Source of the DNA: CAWEQO01 sp963811225 | Lineage (GTDB): Bacteria > Chloroflexota > Anaerolineae > Anaerolineales > Anaerolineaceae | Length of the DNA: 64,000 bases | Assembly: GCA_963811225.1 (NCBI GenBank) | Contig: CAWEQO010000012.1 | Span: 310,001 to 374,000 of the forward strand | Reading direction: 5' to 3' | Shown: positions 1-8,452 of the stretch, piece after piece | Position numbering within the stretch: position 1 is the first letter of the stretch | Layout of the letters: every line of letters starts with the position of its first letter | Translations under genes and position numbers: made by a program | Notes under the pieces: generated by a model | Database searches by the model: none | Seen by the model: only the letters and a program-made list of their open reading frames with translations | What the model was told of the DNA's origin: nothing

Positions 1-1
1 A

Positions 2-916
2 TCCGACATCGGCGTGGTGCAAACCTCCCCGATGCAAGAGGACCTCGACGCCACCATCCAGGCCCTCAACGACTTCCTCCCCTTCGACCCTGCCCTGGTA
101 CAGTCACTAGCCGGTGAGCTGCGTTCTCAGGGCGACGAGCTGGTGATCTGCGATATCGCCCCGCTTGGCATTGCAGTGGCGGCTGCCTCAGGCCTCCCCT
201 CAGTCCTGATCGAGAATTTCACCTGGGACTGGATCTACACCGGCTATCTCGACGTCGAGCCGCGCTTTGAGCCCCACATCCGCTACCTGCGCGACGTTTT
301 CCATTCCGCCACGGTCCATATCCAGGCCACGCCCGTCTCCGCGCCATCTCCGTCCGCCCTGTTGGTTACCGATCCCATCGGGCGCGCCCCGACCACTCCG
401 GCTTCCGAAGTGCGCCGCAAACTCGGCATTCCGGAAGGCGAGCGAATGGTGCTGTTGACCATGGGCGGCATCCAGGAGCAGTATGCGTTCCTCGACCGGC
501 TGCCCGAGATGGAAGGCATCCACCTGGTCATCCCTGGCGCCAGCCGCGTTCCGCAGTTTGCCGGTCACCTGGCGCTCTTGCCGCATCACTCCAGCTTCTA
601 CCACCCCGACCTGATCCACGCCAGTGACGCCGTGATCGGCAAGGCCGGTTACAGCACCATCGCCGAGACCTATCATGCCGGAGCGCCGTTTGGCTACTTG
701 ATCCGACAAGATTGGCGGGAATCTGCTCCCCTGGCGGAGTTCATCCGGGCTGAAATGCCCGGCGTAGAGGTCTCCAACACCCGCTTCGAAAACGGCGATC
801 TCAGCGCCACCATCTCCACCCTGCTGGGTTTGCCCACCCGCTGGCGCAGCGAGCCGGACGGGGCCGGGCAGGCCGCAGAACACATCCTCCAATTGCTTTC
901 CAACTCCAAAAAATAG
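2..916 (+). CDS. MurG-like GT-B glycosyltransferase, 5' end cut by the window
   Basis: The open frame runs into the window edge: codons from position 2 read S-D-I-G before the first possible start (GTG at 14), so the N-terminal part probably lies outside. The C-terminal half has the layout of a GT-B nucleotide-sugar binding domain: a strand-loop with LTMGGIQEQ at about residues 150-158 and a late segment, HPDLIHASDAVIGKAGYSTIAE (seen about residues 198-219), that resembles the UDP-GlcNAc-binding region of MurG-like enzymes. The sugar and acceptor cannot be told. The next gene starts 9 bases after the stop, so the two are probably co-transcribed. The predicted-glycosyltransferase call rests on the C-terminal motif; it is not MurG itself, since no peptidoglycan genes are near. 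Confidence 0.6.
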   Translation, partial: SDIGVVQTSPMQEDLDATIQALNDFLPFDPALVQSLAGELRSQGDELVICDIAPLGIAVAAASGLPSVLIENFTWDWIYTGYLDVEPRFEPHIRYLRDVFHSATVHIQATPVSAPSPSALLVTDPIGRAPTTPASEVRRKLGIPEGERMVLLTMGGIQEQYAFLDRLPEMEGIHLVIPGASRVPQFAGHLALLPHHSSFYHPDLIHASDAVIGKAGYSTIAETYHAGAPFGYLIRQDWRESAPLAEFIRAEMPGVEVSNTRFENGDLSATISTLLGLPTRWRSEPDGAGQAAEHILQLLSNSKK

Positions 917-925
917 AGGAAACCG

Positions 926-1693
926 ATGATTGATCGTCAGGATCTGATTCATGCTCTGCATTCTTGCCTGAAGCCGATGGATAACGTCAATGCCATGTGG
1001 GAGGCAGGCGCGGCAGCCTTTGACAGGGTCGATGAGTGGTCTGATCTGGATTTGCAGGTGGATGCCGCCGATGGGACCGTACCGGAAACGGTCGCGGCTA
1101 TTGAAGACGCCCTGCAAGCCCTGGCGCCCTTTGACCTGCGTTACGAGCTTCCACAGCCCTCCTGGCACGGTCACTGGCAGGCCTTCTACCACGTGGAAGG
1201 CTCCAGCCCCTTCCACATCATCGATCTGGTGGTGATGGAGAACAGCAGCCCCAACAAGTTCTTGCAGGCCGAGATCCACGGCCAACCGGTCGTGCATTTC
1301 GACAAGCAGAACGTGATCGTCCCTGAGCCTTTTGACAGGCAGGGGTTCAATGGGCTGCTGCGGCGGCGTTTGGAGGCCGTGCAAGGGATCTTTGCCATGT
1401 CCAAACCTTTCCTGCTCAAAGAGTACAACCGCGGCAATGACATCGAAGCCCTGGCCTATTACCACTCCAACACCCTGCGCCCGCTGGTCGAAGCCCTGCA
1501 TATTCGCTACAATCCCACCCAGTACAACTTCTACACCCGCTACATCTACTACGCCTTCCCGCGTGACATCATCCTGCAGCTGGAGAAGCTCTTCTTCATC
1601 GGCAGTCCCGCCGAGCTGCCCGCCAAGCGCCTGATCGCCGAGCAGCTCTTCGAAGAGACCCTCGCCAGCATCGATCCGGACTCGCTGCCATGA
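926..1693 (+). CDS. Nucleotidyltransferase-fold protein, 255 aa
   Basis: Residues about 25-45 read as a relaxed version of the nucleotidyltransferase signature (G-x-A-A-x-D-x-V-x-E-W-S-D-L-D-L), where the S-D-x-D pair normally binds metal, and a further acidic strand (IIDLVV, about residues 98-103) could supply the third acid. The C-terminal half is helical, as in aminoglycoside or streptomycin adenylyltransferase-like proteins. The SD AGAGGAAACCG precedes ATG. The stop codon overlaps the start of the following acetyltransferase by four bases, so the two are translationally coupled. A nucleotidyltransferase followed by a GNAT enzyme hints at small-molecule modification, but the substrate is unknown. 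No transmembrane segment is seen. Confidence 0.55.
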   Translation: MIDRQDLIHALHSCLKPMDNVNAMWEAGAAAFDRVDEWSDLDLQVDAADGTVPETVAAIEDALQALAPFDLRYELPQPSWHGHWQAFYHVEGSSPFHIIDLVVMENSSPNKFLQAEIHGQPVVHFDKQNVIVPEPFDRQGFNGLLRRRLEAVQGIFAMSKPFLLKEYNRGNDIEALAYYHSNTLRPLVEALHIRYNPTQYNFYTRYIYYAFPRDIILQLEKLFFIGSPAELPAKRLIAEQLFEETLASIDPDSLP

Positions 1694-2221
1694 ACATCGT
1701 CCTGCAGCCGTTCGAGCTTGCAGACGTCGACCGCCTTCTATCTTGGGTACCCGATGACGAATTCCTGATGCTGTGGTCCGGGCCGTTCTTTACCCCGCCC
1801 CTCGATCGTCTGCAGGTGGAGGCCTACTGCCTGACCGGCCAGTGCGACCCATCCCTGCGTAAGATCTACAAAGCCGTCGACTGCGACAGCGGCGCGGCTG
1901 TCGGTCACATCGAGCTGAACAACATCGACCAGCGCAACTCGTTCGGCCAGCGTGTCGAAGGTGCTGGTGGGCGAGAAACACTTCCAGAAGCAGGGCGTCG
2001 GAACGCAAATGGTAGCCCGCCTGCTCGATATCGCTTTTGGTGAAATGGGGCTGCACCGCCTGGAACTGCGCGTCTTCGACTTCAACCAGGCGGCCATCCA
2101 CTGCTACGAGAAGAACGGCTTCACCATCGAAGGCCACCTGCGCGACTACCGCCGGGTCAACGGCGCCTACTGGAGCAGCTACCTGATGAGCATCCTCGAA
2201 ACCGACTGGCGCGTTCCTTAA
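1690..2221 (+). pseudogene. GNAT acetyltransferase broken by a one-base insertion
   Basis: Two frames together give one RimJ/RimL-like GNAT protein of about 176 aa. The first part (from ATG at 1690) reads normally to about NNIDQRNS; the remainder is in the next frame and carries the acetyl-CoA binding pattern Q-K-Q-G-V-G-T and the closing YEKNGFTIEGHLRD segment typical of the fold. Removing one T at 1942-1943 joins them as RNSSASVSKVLVGEKHFQKQG. The total span is a multiple of three plus one, as expected for one inserted base. It would use acetyl-CoA to acetylate an amine; the substrate is unknown. The start overlaps the end of the nucleotidyltransferase gene. Whether this is real decay or a base-calling error cannot be decided from the sequence alone. 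Confidence 0.7.
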
Positions 2222-2337
2222 ATCAATCTTAAAAAGTTACAATTCTCCGGTATACTATTCCAAATGGTACTGCTCGGGCAGTTACTTCTAAAACAATAAG
2301 TGCCCTTGCATTTTTACGGGGAAACAGGAGAGAGAGA
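2222..2337. other. Intergenic stretch ahead of the CPBP gene
   Basis: 116 AT-rich bases. A TATACT hexamer at 2251-2256 could be a -10 box for the downstream gene, but no good -35 lies 16-18 bases ahead of it. A strong SD, AGGAGAGAGAG, sits just before ATG 2338. No hairpin was found. Confidence 0.3.
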
Positions 2338-3307
2338 ATGTTATCGAACCGCGTCGATTGGAAACGTCTGTGGATATACCTGGCCTTTGCCTTTGGCATC
2401 GCCTGGATCACCGGGTTGGTCATCTACTTGACCGGCGGCCTGGTCAACAGCCGGCAGTTAGCGCCGAACTTCACCCTCGCAACGATTTTGCTGGCCACCG
2501 GCTACATGTGGGCCCCAGCTTTGGCGAACATCTTCACTCGCCTGCTGACGCATGAGAGCTTTGCCAATGCCGGCATCCGCCCATTCTTCCGGCGCGGCTG
2601 GCCGTATTGGGTGATCGGCCTGGCTGGCCCCGGCTGCGCTGACCATCATCGGCGCGGTCCTCTTCTACCTGTTTCTCCCGCAGTATTACGCCGGCCTGAG
2701 CATCCTCAGGCAGCAGCTGCAGGCAACCGGGCAGCCGGTAACCGGTAACTTATGGGGCGTCGTGCTGGTACAGCTCCTGTTCTCGATCATCATTGCGCCG
2801 ATCGTCAACGGTCTGTTCACCTTCGGTGAGGAGTTCGGCTGGCGCGGCTACATGCTTCCCAAGCTCATGCCGCTCGGCCCGCGCTGGGCCATGATCGTGC
2901 AGGGCGCCATCTGGGGCGTCTGGCACTGGCCCGTGATCGCCTTGGGCTACGAGTACGGCTTCGATTACGCAGGTTTCCCCTACGTGGGCATGCTGTTGTT
3001 CCTGCTGTTCACCTTCAGCACCGGGGTATTCCTGGCCTGGGTAACCCTCAAAGGCCGCAGCGTCTGGCCGGCGGTGATCGGCCACGCCGCCATCAACGGC
3101 ATTGCCGCATTGGCCATCATCTTCACGGTTGGGCAACCGCCGCTGCTGCTCGGCCCCCTGCCGGTCGGATTAATCGGCATGTCAGGCTACCTGATCTTAG
3201 CCCTGGTCCTATTTTTTATCCCCATGGCCCTGGCTCCCGCCACCCCCAGCAGCCTGCCCTATCCCTGGGAGGAAGAGCCGGATGGCGTGGACGTGTTTGA
3301 AAGCTGA
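2338..3307 (+). pseudogene. CPBP family intramembrane metalloprotease, frameshifted
   Basis: The two frames combine to a protein of about 322 aa with several hydrophobic helices. The C-terminal part has the conserved CPBP (Abi, CAAX-protease-like) motifs in order: E-E-F-G-W-R, then H in GVWHWPV, then HAAIN, which are the residues that coordinate zinc in the family. The reading frame breaks at 2628-2633 (a CCCCGG run): dropping one base gives the continuous helix GLAGPAALTIIGAVLFYLF. The gene would otherwise be complete, with a strong SD at the start and an end 10 bases from the convergent yigZ. It is the second gene in a row with a one-base insertion, so a local sequence error is a fair alternative to true inactivation. 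Role unknown; family members cleave membrane peptides or act in immunity to bacteriocins. Confidence 0.75.
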
Positions 3308-3317
3308 GCTGCTTTCT

Positions 3318-3968
3318 TTATTTCAACTCCCCGATCGGCAGGATCGTCTCGAGGTTGGTCTCGATGATTACCCCTTCCACCGTGCCCCGGGTCAGCTCGC
3401 GCAGCCCCGCCTGGAACGGCTCGAAGCGCTCCAGCGTAAAGCGCGCCGTTAAGGTCACATCCACCGCAAACTCTTGATCGAGCATCTGCCCGTGGTGTTC
3501 CTCCACCAGCAGCTTGATTTGTTCGTAATAGGGGTACGGCGCCGCCACCATCACCGTATGCGTTGGCGCCTTTTCGGCCCGCGGCAGAGCCTCTAGCACC
3601 GCTTTGGTGGCATCCGTATAGGCTCGCACCAGCCCACCGGTGCCCAGCTTCGTGCCGCCGAAGTAACGCGTCACCACCACCACCACGTCTCCCAGCCCGC
3701 TGCCCTGCAGCACCGCCAGCATCGGGCGGCCCGCTGTACCCGAAGGCTCGCCCGCGTCTGTGCAGTGCGCGATCACCGACGCCCCATAGCCGATCAAGTA
3801 TGCCGGCACGTTATGGGAGGCGTCGCTGAACTCAGCCTTCATCCGGCTGACGAATTCGCGCGCCTCCTCGACGCTGAAGGCCGGGCCGGCTGTGCTGATA
3901 AAGCGTGAATTGACCACCACGATCTCTGTGCGCACCTCGCGCGCCGGGATCGGATACCGTTCCGCCAT
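3318..3968 (-). CDS. yigZ: IMPACT/YigZ family protein
   Basis: 216 aa. The N-terminal domain has the family hallmarks SRFIS, AYLIGYG, DAGEPSGTAGRPML and RYFGGTKLGTGGL, followed by the small C-terminal domain (DUF1949-like) around PYPYYEQIKLLVEEH. Homologues are linked to translation regulation and may bind RNA or ribosomes, but no enzymatic reaction is established. The start is placed at the ATG at 3968 because AGGAG lies six bases ahead of it; the open frame continues 22 codons further upstream without an SD. It stands alone, convergent with the CPBP gene and divergent from the Nudix gene, and a dyad sits in the divergent gap. Confidence 0.85.
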   Translation of the reverse strand: MAERYPIPAREVRTEIVVVNSRFISTAGPAFSVEEAREFVSRMKAEFSDASHNVPAYLIGYGASVIAHCTDAGEPSGTAGRPMLAVLQGSGLGDVVVVVTRYFGGTKLGTGGLVRAYTDATKAVLEALPRAEKAPTHTVMVAAPYPYYEQIKLLVEEHHGQMLDQEFAVDVTLTARFTLERFEPFQAGLRELTRGTVEGVIIETNLETILPIGELK

Positions 3969-4005
3969 CTGAACTCCTATCCATCCAATTTGATCGACCT
4001 GGGTA

Positions 4006-4034
4006 GTGGAACGCACTTCCAATGTGTGTTCCAC
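4006..4034. promoter_or_regulatory. Operator-like dyad between divergent yigZ and Nudix genes
   Basis: GTGGAACGCAC and GTGTGTTCCAC form 11-base arms with one mismatch around a 7-base spacer. The dyad lies 38 bases upstream of the yigZ start and 137 bases ahead of the Nudix start, a position that suits a regulator site better than a terminator. No run of T follows. Confidence 0.35.
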
Positions 4035-4135
4035 CTGGTTTCGCCGTTTTGCGTGGCCCTTGAGAAGCGCCCTGCTAGGGCTGTGCGGCCGGCTGCCCCA
4101 ATCCAGCGCCTTCCCTCCCCTCGACCCTATTCAAG

Positions 4136-4141
4136 TATACT
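4136..4141 (+). promoter_or_regulatory. Possible -10 box for the Nudix gene
   Basis: TATACT 30 bases before ATG 4171, giving a leader of about 23 bases with the SD AGGAGGG. No recognisable -35 at the right distance, so the call is weak. Confidence 0.3.
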
Positions 4142-4170
4142 TGTTTCCAACATTGATAGGAGGGAGCCGT

Positions 4171-4608
4171 ATGAAGCCTGGGATCGACTATATCGGCGTC
4201 GGTGTCGGCGCCATCATCATCGCCGGAGACGGCAAATTGTTCCTGGCGCAGCGCGGGCCGAAAGCCAAGAACGAGCGCGAACGCTGGGAATTTCCCGGCG
4301 GCTCGGTCGAATTTGGTGAAACCCTGGCGGACGCCCTGCGTCGTGAAATGCGCGAGGAATACGGCATCGAGGTTGCAATCGGCCAGCTGCTCGACGTGGT
4401 CGATCACATCCTGCCGGTGGAGGGCCAGCACTGGGTCTCCCCCACCTTCTTGTGCCGCATCCTCAGTGGCGAGCCACGCATCCTTGAGCCGGAGAAGTGC
4501 AGTCAAATCGACTGGTTCGCCCCGGATGATGTCCCCGACAACCTGACCATGATCACCCGCAAAAACTGGCAGCACTACAAAGAGTGGTTAAAAAAGCAAA
4601 AATCCTGA
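4171..4608 (+). CDS. Nudix hydrolase, MutT-like
   Basis: 145 aa with a complete Nudix box at about residues 43-65: G-x5-E-x7-R-E-x2-E-E-x-G, read as GSVEFGE then REMREEYG. This motif binds Mg2+ and cleaves nucleoside diphosphates linked to another group (X). The strand before it (RWEFPGG) and the closing W-F-A-P-D-D-V segment fit house-cleaning enzymes acting on oxidised nucleotides or nucleotide sugars, but the substrate is not predictable. The start at 4171 is chosen for its SD AGGAGGG; the open frame extends to 4006 without one. The gene is monocistronic, ending just before the 81-nt palindrome it shares with the convergent ABC exporter operon. Confidence 0.85.
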   Translation: MKPGIDYIGVGVGAIIIAGDGKLFLAQRGPKAKNERERWEFPGGSVEFGETLADALRREMREEYGIEVAIGQLLDVVDHILPVEGQHWVSPTFLCRILSGEPRILEPEKCSQIDWFAPDDVPDNLTMITRKNWQHYKEWLKKQKS

Positions 4609-4610
4609 AA

Positions 4611-4691
4611 GATTGTGAATAGATGATTCATAGAGGAATGCAGAAGGATGACGTCCTTCTGCATTCCTCTATGAATCATCTATTCACAATC
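4611..4691. terminator. 81-nt perfect palindrome, bidirectional terminator
   Basis: Two 38-base arms (4611-4648 and 4654-4691) match without a mismatch around the loop TGACG. It fills the entire gap between the convergent Nudix and ABC genes, ending one base before the last base of the ABC gene. It is unusually long for an intrinsic terminator, AT-balanced rather than GC-rich, and lacks a long T run, so another role cannot be excluded. Confidence 0.6.
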
Positions 4692-4692
4692 G

Positions 4693-6546
4693 CTAATCCC
4701 CAGGCTGCTCCATCCCGGCTTCAAGCTCATCCCTGCCAACCAGGAACTCGTCCAGTCCGGTCGGCCGGTAATCCAGCGACTGGTGCCGGAAGTAGGTATT
4801 GTACAGCTCGGCGTAGTGTCCTTCACGCTCCAGCAGGCTCTCGTGATTGCCCTCTTCGATGATCTGGCCATCCTCCATCACGATGATCCGGTCGGCCGAT
4901 TTGATGGTTGACAGCCGGTGGGCGATCAGGATGCTGGTGGTGCATTCCAACACCAGGTTCAGCGCCTGCTGGATCTGCCACTCGGTGAACGGGTCGACGC
5001 TGGCAGTGGCCTCATCCAGAATGAAGATCGCCGGCTGCTGCACCAACACCCGCATCAGCGACACGATCTGACGCTGCCCCATCGACAGTCGCGAGCCGCG
5101 CTCGCCCACCTGGGTATTCAAACCCTGCGGCAGTGTCTCCAGCCACTCTCCCTCGCCGATCTTGTATGCCAGCTCGGCGATCTCGTGGTCGCTGGCTTCC
5201 GGGCGAGCGTAGCGAATGTTCTCGGAAACCGTGCCGGAGAACAGGAACGGCACCTGCGAGACGATGCCCAGGTGCTTGCGGTAATCGTGCAGGTCGATGC
5301 TGCGAATGTCCTTGCCGTCAATCAGCAGCTTGCCATCCTGGAACTCGTAGAAGCGGGCGATCAGCTTGGCGATGGATGACTTACCCGCTCCGGTGTGGCC
5401 CACCAGCGCCAGGTTCTCGCCCGGCTGGATGTGCAAATCGAAATCCTTCAGCACCGCTTCGGCTTCCTTGTAGCGGAAATTCAGGTGGCTGAACTCGATC
5501 TCACCCTTCAAATCCTTCACCGGCTGCTCTTCGGTCTGGACTACCGCAGGCTCGGCATCGATCAGGGCGAAAACGCGCTCGGCCGCCGATAAGCCGGTCT
5601 GCACCTGGGTCATATACGAGGACAGGCTCATGATCGGGTACAGGAAGCTGTCGAGGCTCAGCAGGAACAGGTACCACGCTCCGGCAGTCACCGCTCCCTG
5701 TGCCGCGCTCAGGCCGCCAACATACACCAGCAGCGCCGAGGCCAGCCCTCCCAGCGCATTCAGCGCCGGGAATACCACCGCCAGGGTCAGGCCGCGCCGA
5801 AGGTTGGTGCGATAAGACAGGCTGTTCGCCTCCTCGAAATCCTCGTAGATGCTGGCTTCCTGGCGGAAGTTCTTCGCAATGGAGATGCCGCTGACCGTCT
5901 CTTTGATGGTCGAGTTGACGTCGGCGATGGCGCGCATGCCCTCGCGGGTCACTTTGCGGGCCACCCGCCTGTACAGTGAGGTCAGGATGAACACCACCGG
6001 GATGATGGCGAACACGTACAGCGACAGCCGCCATTCGATCGTCAGCAGCACGACGCCCAGGATCAGCGCCTGGCTGATCTGCGATACCAGGTCGGTGGTC
6101 AGCGAGACCAGGTCGCCAAAGTCGCGTGTGTCAGTGGTGATGCGTGAGACCACCTTGCCGGACGAGAACTCGTCGTAAAACGAAAGGTCGTGCGCTGCTG
6201 CAGCCTCGAATCCGTCGGAAGCCAGGCTTAGCACCACGTCCGCCAGGGCCCGGATCGTCAGGCGGCGCTGCATCCAGGTGGCCGTCCAGCGCACCACCCC
6301 GATGACCAGCACGATGGCAGGGATCACCAACACGAAGTTCGAGCCGTGCTGCTGCGCCCTGTCGATGCTGTTGGATACCAGGATCGGCAGGAGGGATGCC
6401 AGCCCCGATACCAGGGCCATCAACGCCCCGATTAGCAGGATGCGCTTGCGCTGCGGGCGGAAATAGTCCCAGATGCGCTTGAGCAGTTGGCGGTCGGAGT
6501 ACTGCCGGTCGTACTTTTCTGCATTCAGTCCAGAATAAAAACCCAT
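4693..6546 (-). CDS. ABC exporter half-transporter, catalytic partner of a heterodimer
   Basis: 617 aa: an N-terminal six-helix exporter domain (about 30-330) and an ATP-binding domain (about 360-590). Walker A GHTGAGKSS and Walker B with the catalytic glutamate (ILDEATASVD) and switch histidine (AHRLST) are intact, but the signature is LSMGQ instead of LSGGQ. The partner gene just upstream has a normal LSGGQ but lacks the catalytic glutamate. That pairing of one degenerate and one competent site is the known pattern of heterodimeric exporters such as TM287/288 and BmrCD. The start is taken at ATG 6546, four bases after the partner's stop; the open frame begins earlier inside that gene. Substrate unknown (lipid, drug or peptide). 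Confidence 0.85.
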   Translation of the reverse strand: MGFYSGLNAEKYDRQYSDRQLLKRIWDYFRPQRKRILLIGALMALVSGLASLLPILVSNSIDRAQQHGSNFVLVIPAIVLVIGVVRWTATWMQRRLTIRALADVVLSLASDGFEAAAAHDLSFYDEFSSGKVVSRITTDTRDFGDLVSLTTDLVSQISQALILGVVLLTIEWRLSLYVFAIIPVVFILTSLYRRVARKVTREGMRAIADVNSTIKETVSGISIAKNFRQEASIYEDFEEANSLSYRTNLRRGLTLAVVFPALNALGGLASALLVYVGGLSAAQGAVTAGAWYLFLLSLDSFLYPIMSLSSYMTQVQTGLSAAERVFALIDAEPAVVQTEEQPVKDLKGEIEFSHLNFRYKEAEAVLKDFDLHIQPGENLALVGHTGAGKSSIAKLIARFYEFQDGKLLIDGKDIRSIDLHDYRKHLGIVSQVPFLFSGTVSENIRYARPEASDHEIAELAYKIGEGEWLETLPQGLNTQVGERGSRLSMGQRQIVSLMRVLVQQPAIFILDEATASVDPFTEWQIQQALNLVLECTTSILIAHRLSTIKSADRIIVMEDGQIIEEGNHESLLEREGHYAELYNTYFRHQSLDYRPTGLDEFLVGRDELEAGMEQPGD

Positions 6547-6550
6547 AGGA

Positions 6551-8314
6551 TTACTCGCTAAAAATTCGTCGGTAGGCTTCGGAGGTTTCCAGCAGCTCAT
6601 CGTGTGAGCCAATGGCGGCCACCTGCCCCTTGCGCATGACCACGATCAAGTCGGCCCAGCGGATCTGAGACAGGCGGTGGGTGATGATGAGCGTCGTGCG
6701 CCCGCGGGCTGCGGCGTAGATTGCCCGCTGGATCTTGTCCTCGGTGGCGCTGTCGATGGCGCTGGTCGAGTCGTCCAGGATCAGGATGGTCGGGTCGGTC
6801 AGGAAGGCCCGAGCAATCGCCAGGCGCTGGCGCTGCCCGCCCGAAAGCGTCACGCCGCGCTCGCCGATGACCGTCTCGTAGCTCTGATCGAAGGTCGTGA
6901 TAAACTCATCCGCCTGGGCCTGCTGAGCTGCCGTCACCACCTGTTCCTGGTTCGCCTCGGGGTTGCCGAAGGCGATGTTTTCGCTGATCGAGTTGGAGAA
7001 CAGGAAGATATCCTGCTCGATGACAGAGATATTGCGGCGCAGCGCCTCCAGGTCCCAATCGCGCACGTCCACCCCATCGACCAATACCTGCCCTTTGGTG
7101 ACGTCGTAGGTGCGGTTGACCAGGCGGGTCAGGGTCGTTTTGCCCGAGCCGGTCTGTCCGACGATGGCCACCGTCTGCCCGGGTTTAACCCTGAAGGATA
7201 CATTCTTCAAGGATTCTTCCCCATCCAGGTACTCGAAGCTGACGTCGCGGAACTCGATCTCACCGCGCATCTTCTGGGTGTGACCCTCCGGGCGCTGGAT
7301 CAGGTTGTCCTCACGGTTCAGCAGTTCCAGGATGCGGCGAGCCCCGGCCAGGCCGGAAGAGATCCGCGAATAGGCCCACATCGAAGCAAAGGTGGGAAAG
7401 TCGAGCATCAGCAGCAGGCCGAAGTAAGCCACAACGCCGCTGACGTCCAGCAAGCCCAGATGGTTCAGCCATAAAGCGTGGAACAAGCCCACCGCCAGGG
7501 CGATGTTGAGTAACAACATCGGGAAGAAGCGCGCCTCGATCTCACCTTGCTGCACGACAGCCCGGCGGTAGCGGTCGGCGTTCTTACCGAACAGGGCCAC
7601 CTCGCTGCGCTCCTGCGACGATCCCTTGACCGTCTCGATGCCGTCCAAGGCTTCGGTCAGGCGGGTGTTCAGGTAGCCGAACGAGGACCTTACCTCATCG
7701 GTGACCGGCTTGAGCGTTCGCAGGTAGTGCCGCAGGGCGATGACGTAAAAGACGATGAAGACCGCCGGGGTCAGCAGCAGCGATGGATGGTAGCGCGGCG
7801 CAACCACCAGCGGCATGATCAGGAAGGTCAGCGAGCCGATCACCATATTCAGGCCCGGGTTGAACAAGAAGTTGATCTCTCTTACGTCGTTGGTGGCGCG
7901 CGCCATCGTATCGCCGACCATCTGGCGGCTGTGGAAGGTCATGCTCTTGCCCAGCAGGCTGACGTACAGCTCGTTACGGATATCCCGCTCCATCCGTTGG
8001 GCCACGAACTCAAACCCAAAATTGCGCCCGAGCTGTAAGATGCCGCGCAGCAGCTGTGATCCCGCCAGCAGCAAAGCCGTGCGCCCGAGCGTGTCGAGCT
8101 GCGGCGGCGATGCCAGCACCGCCTGGAACGCCTGCCCGATCAGCACCGTCCCTACCGCCGCCAGGGCGGCATTGGTGAATGCGCCAAACAGAGAGATCAG
8201 CAGCGGCAGCCGCTGATGCACCGCATGCGAAGCGATCCAGCGCACTGGACCGCTCCGGTTGGTTCGATAACGCTGTTCAATATTGAATTCAGTTTCTGGA
8301 GCGATAACCGCCAT
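6551..8314 (-). CDS. ABC exporter half-transporter, degenerate-site partner
   Basis: 587 aa, exporter membrane domain (about 30-310) followed by an ATP-binding domain. Walker A GQTGSGKTT, signature LSGGQRQRLA and switch histidine THRLSQ are normal, but Walker B reads ILILDDSTSAID, with Asp where catalytic Glu is expected. This is the hallmark of the non-hydrolysing subunit in heterodimeric exporters. SD AAAGGGAC precedes ATG 8314. It is the first gene of a two-gene operon, separated by four bases from the second half-transporter. The matched degenerate signature in the partner argues that this is an evolved asymmetric pair and not a decayed gene. Confidence 0.85.
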   Translation of the reverse strand: MAVIAPETEFNIEQRYRTNRSGPVRWIASHAVHQRLPLLISLFGAFTNAALAAVGTVLIGQAFQAVLASPPQLDTLGRTALLLAGSQLLRGILQLGRNFGFEFVAQRMERDIRNELYVSLLGKSMTFHSRQMVGDTMARATNDVREINFLFNPGLNMVIGSLTFLIMPLVVAPRYHPSLLLTPAVFIVFYVIALRHYLRTLKPVTDEVRSSFGYLNTRLTEALDGIETVKGSSQERSEVALFGKNADRYRRAVVQQGEIEARFFPMLLLNIALAVGLFHALWLNHLGLLDVSGVVAYFGLLLMLDFPTFASMWAYSRISSGLAGARRILELLNREDNLIQRPEGHTQKMRGEIEFRDVSFEYLDGEESLKNVSFRVKPGQTVAIVGQTGSGKTTLTRLVNRTYDVTKGQVLVDGVDVRDWDLEALRRNISVIEQDIFLFSNSISENIAFGNPEANQEQVVTAAQQAQADEFITTFDQSYETVIGERGVTLSGGQRQRLAIARAFLTDPTILILDDSTSAIDSATEDKIQRAIYAAARGRTTLIITHRLSQIRWADLIVVMRKGQVAAIGSHDELLETSEAYRRIFSE

Positions 8315-8384
8315 GCAAAAGTCCCTTTAATAATTTCATCCCTTAAGTATACCCCCGAAGAGAGCCTCTAACCCTTAATGAACA

Positions 8385-8431
8385 CTTCCCCAAGCCTCTA
8401 TTTAGCTTTACCAAGCAGAGTGTTGGGGAAG
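8385..8431 (-). terminator. Hairpin between tex and the ABC operon
   Basis: CTTCCCCAA and TTGGGGAAG make 9-base arms around a 29-base loop, downstream of the tex stop and upstream of the ABC promoter region. No T run follows, so termination is only suggested. A TATACT at 8346-8351 on the minus strand may be the ABC -10 box, without a clear -35. Confidence 0.35.
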
Positions 8432-8452
8432 CGCCTGCTCAGGTCGTGAGGA

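Noticed and set aside
200..1501. 433-codon minus-strand open frame across the first two genes
   Set aside because: Low-complexity antisense frame spanning two convincing plus-strand genes that have an SD and family motifs.
4693..6546. LSMGQ signature as a sign of a dead transporter
   Set aside because: The partner subunit has the matching catalytic change, so the pair fits a functional asymmetric exporter.
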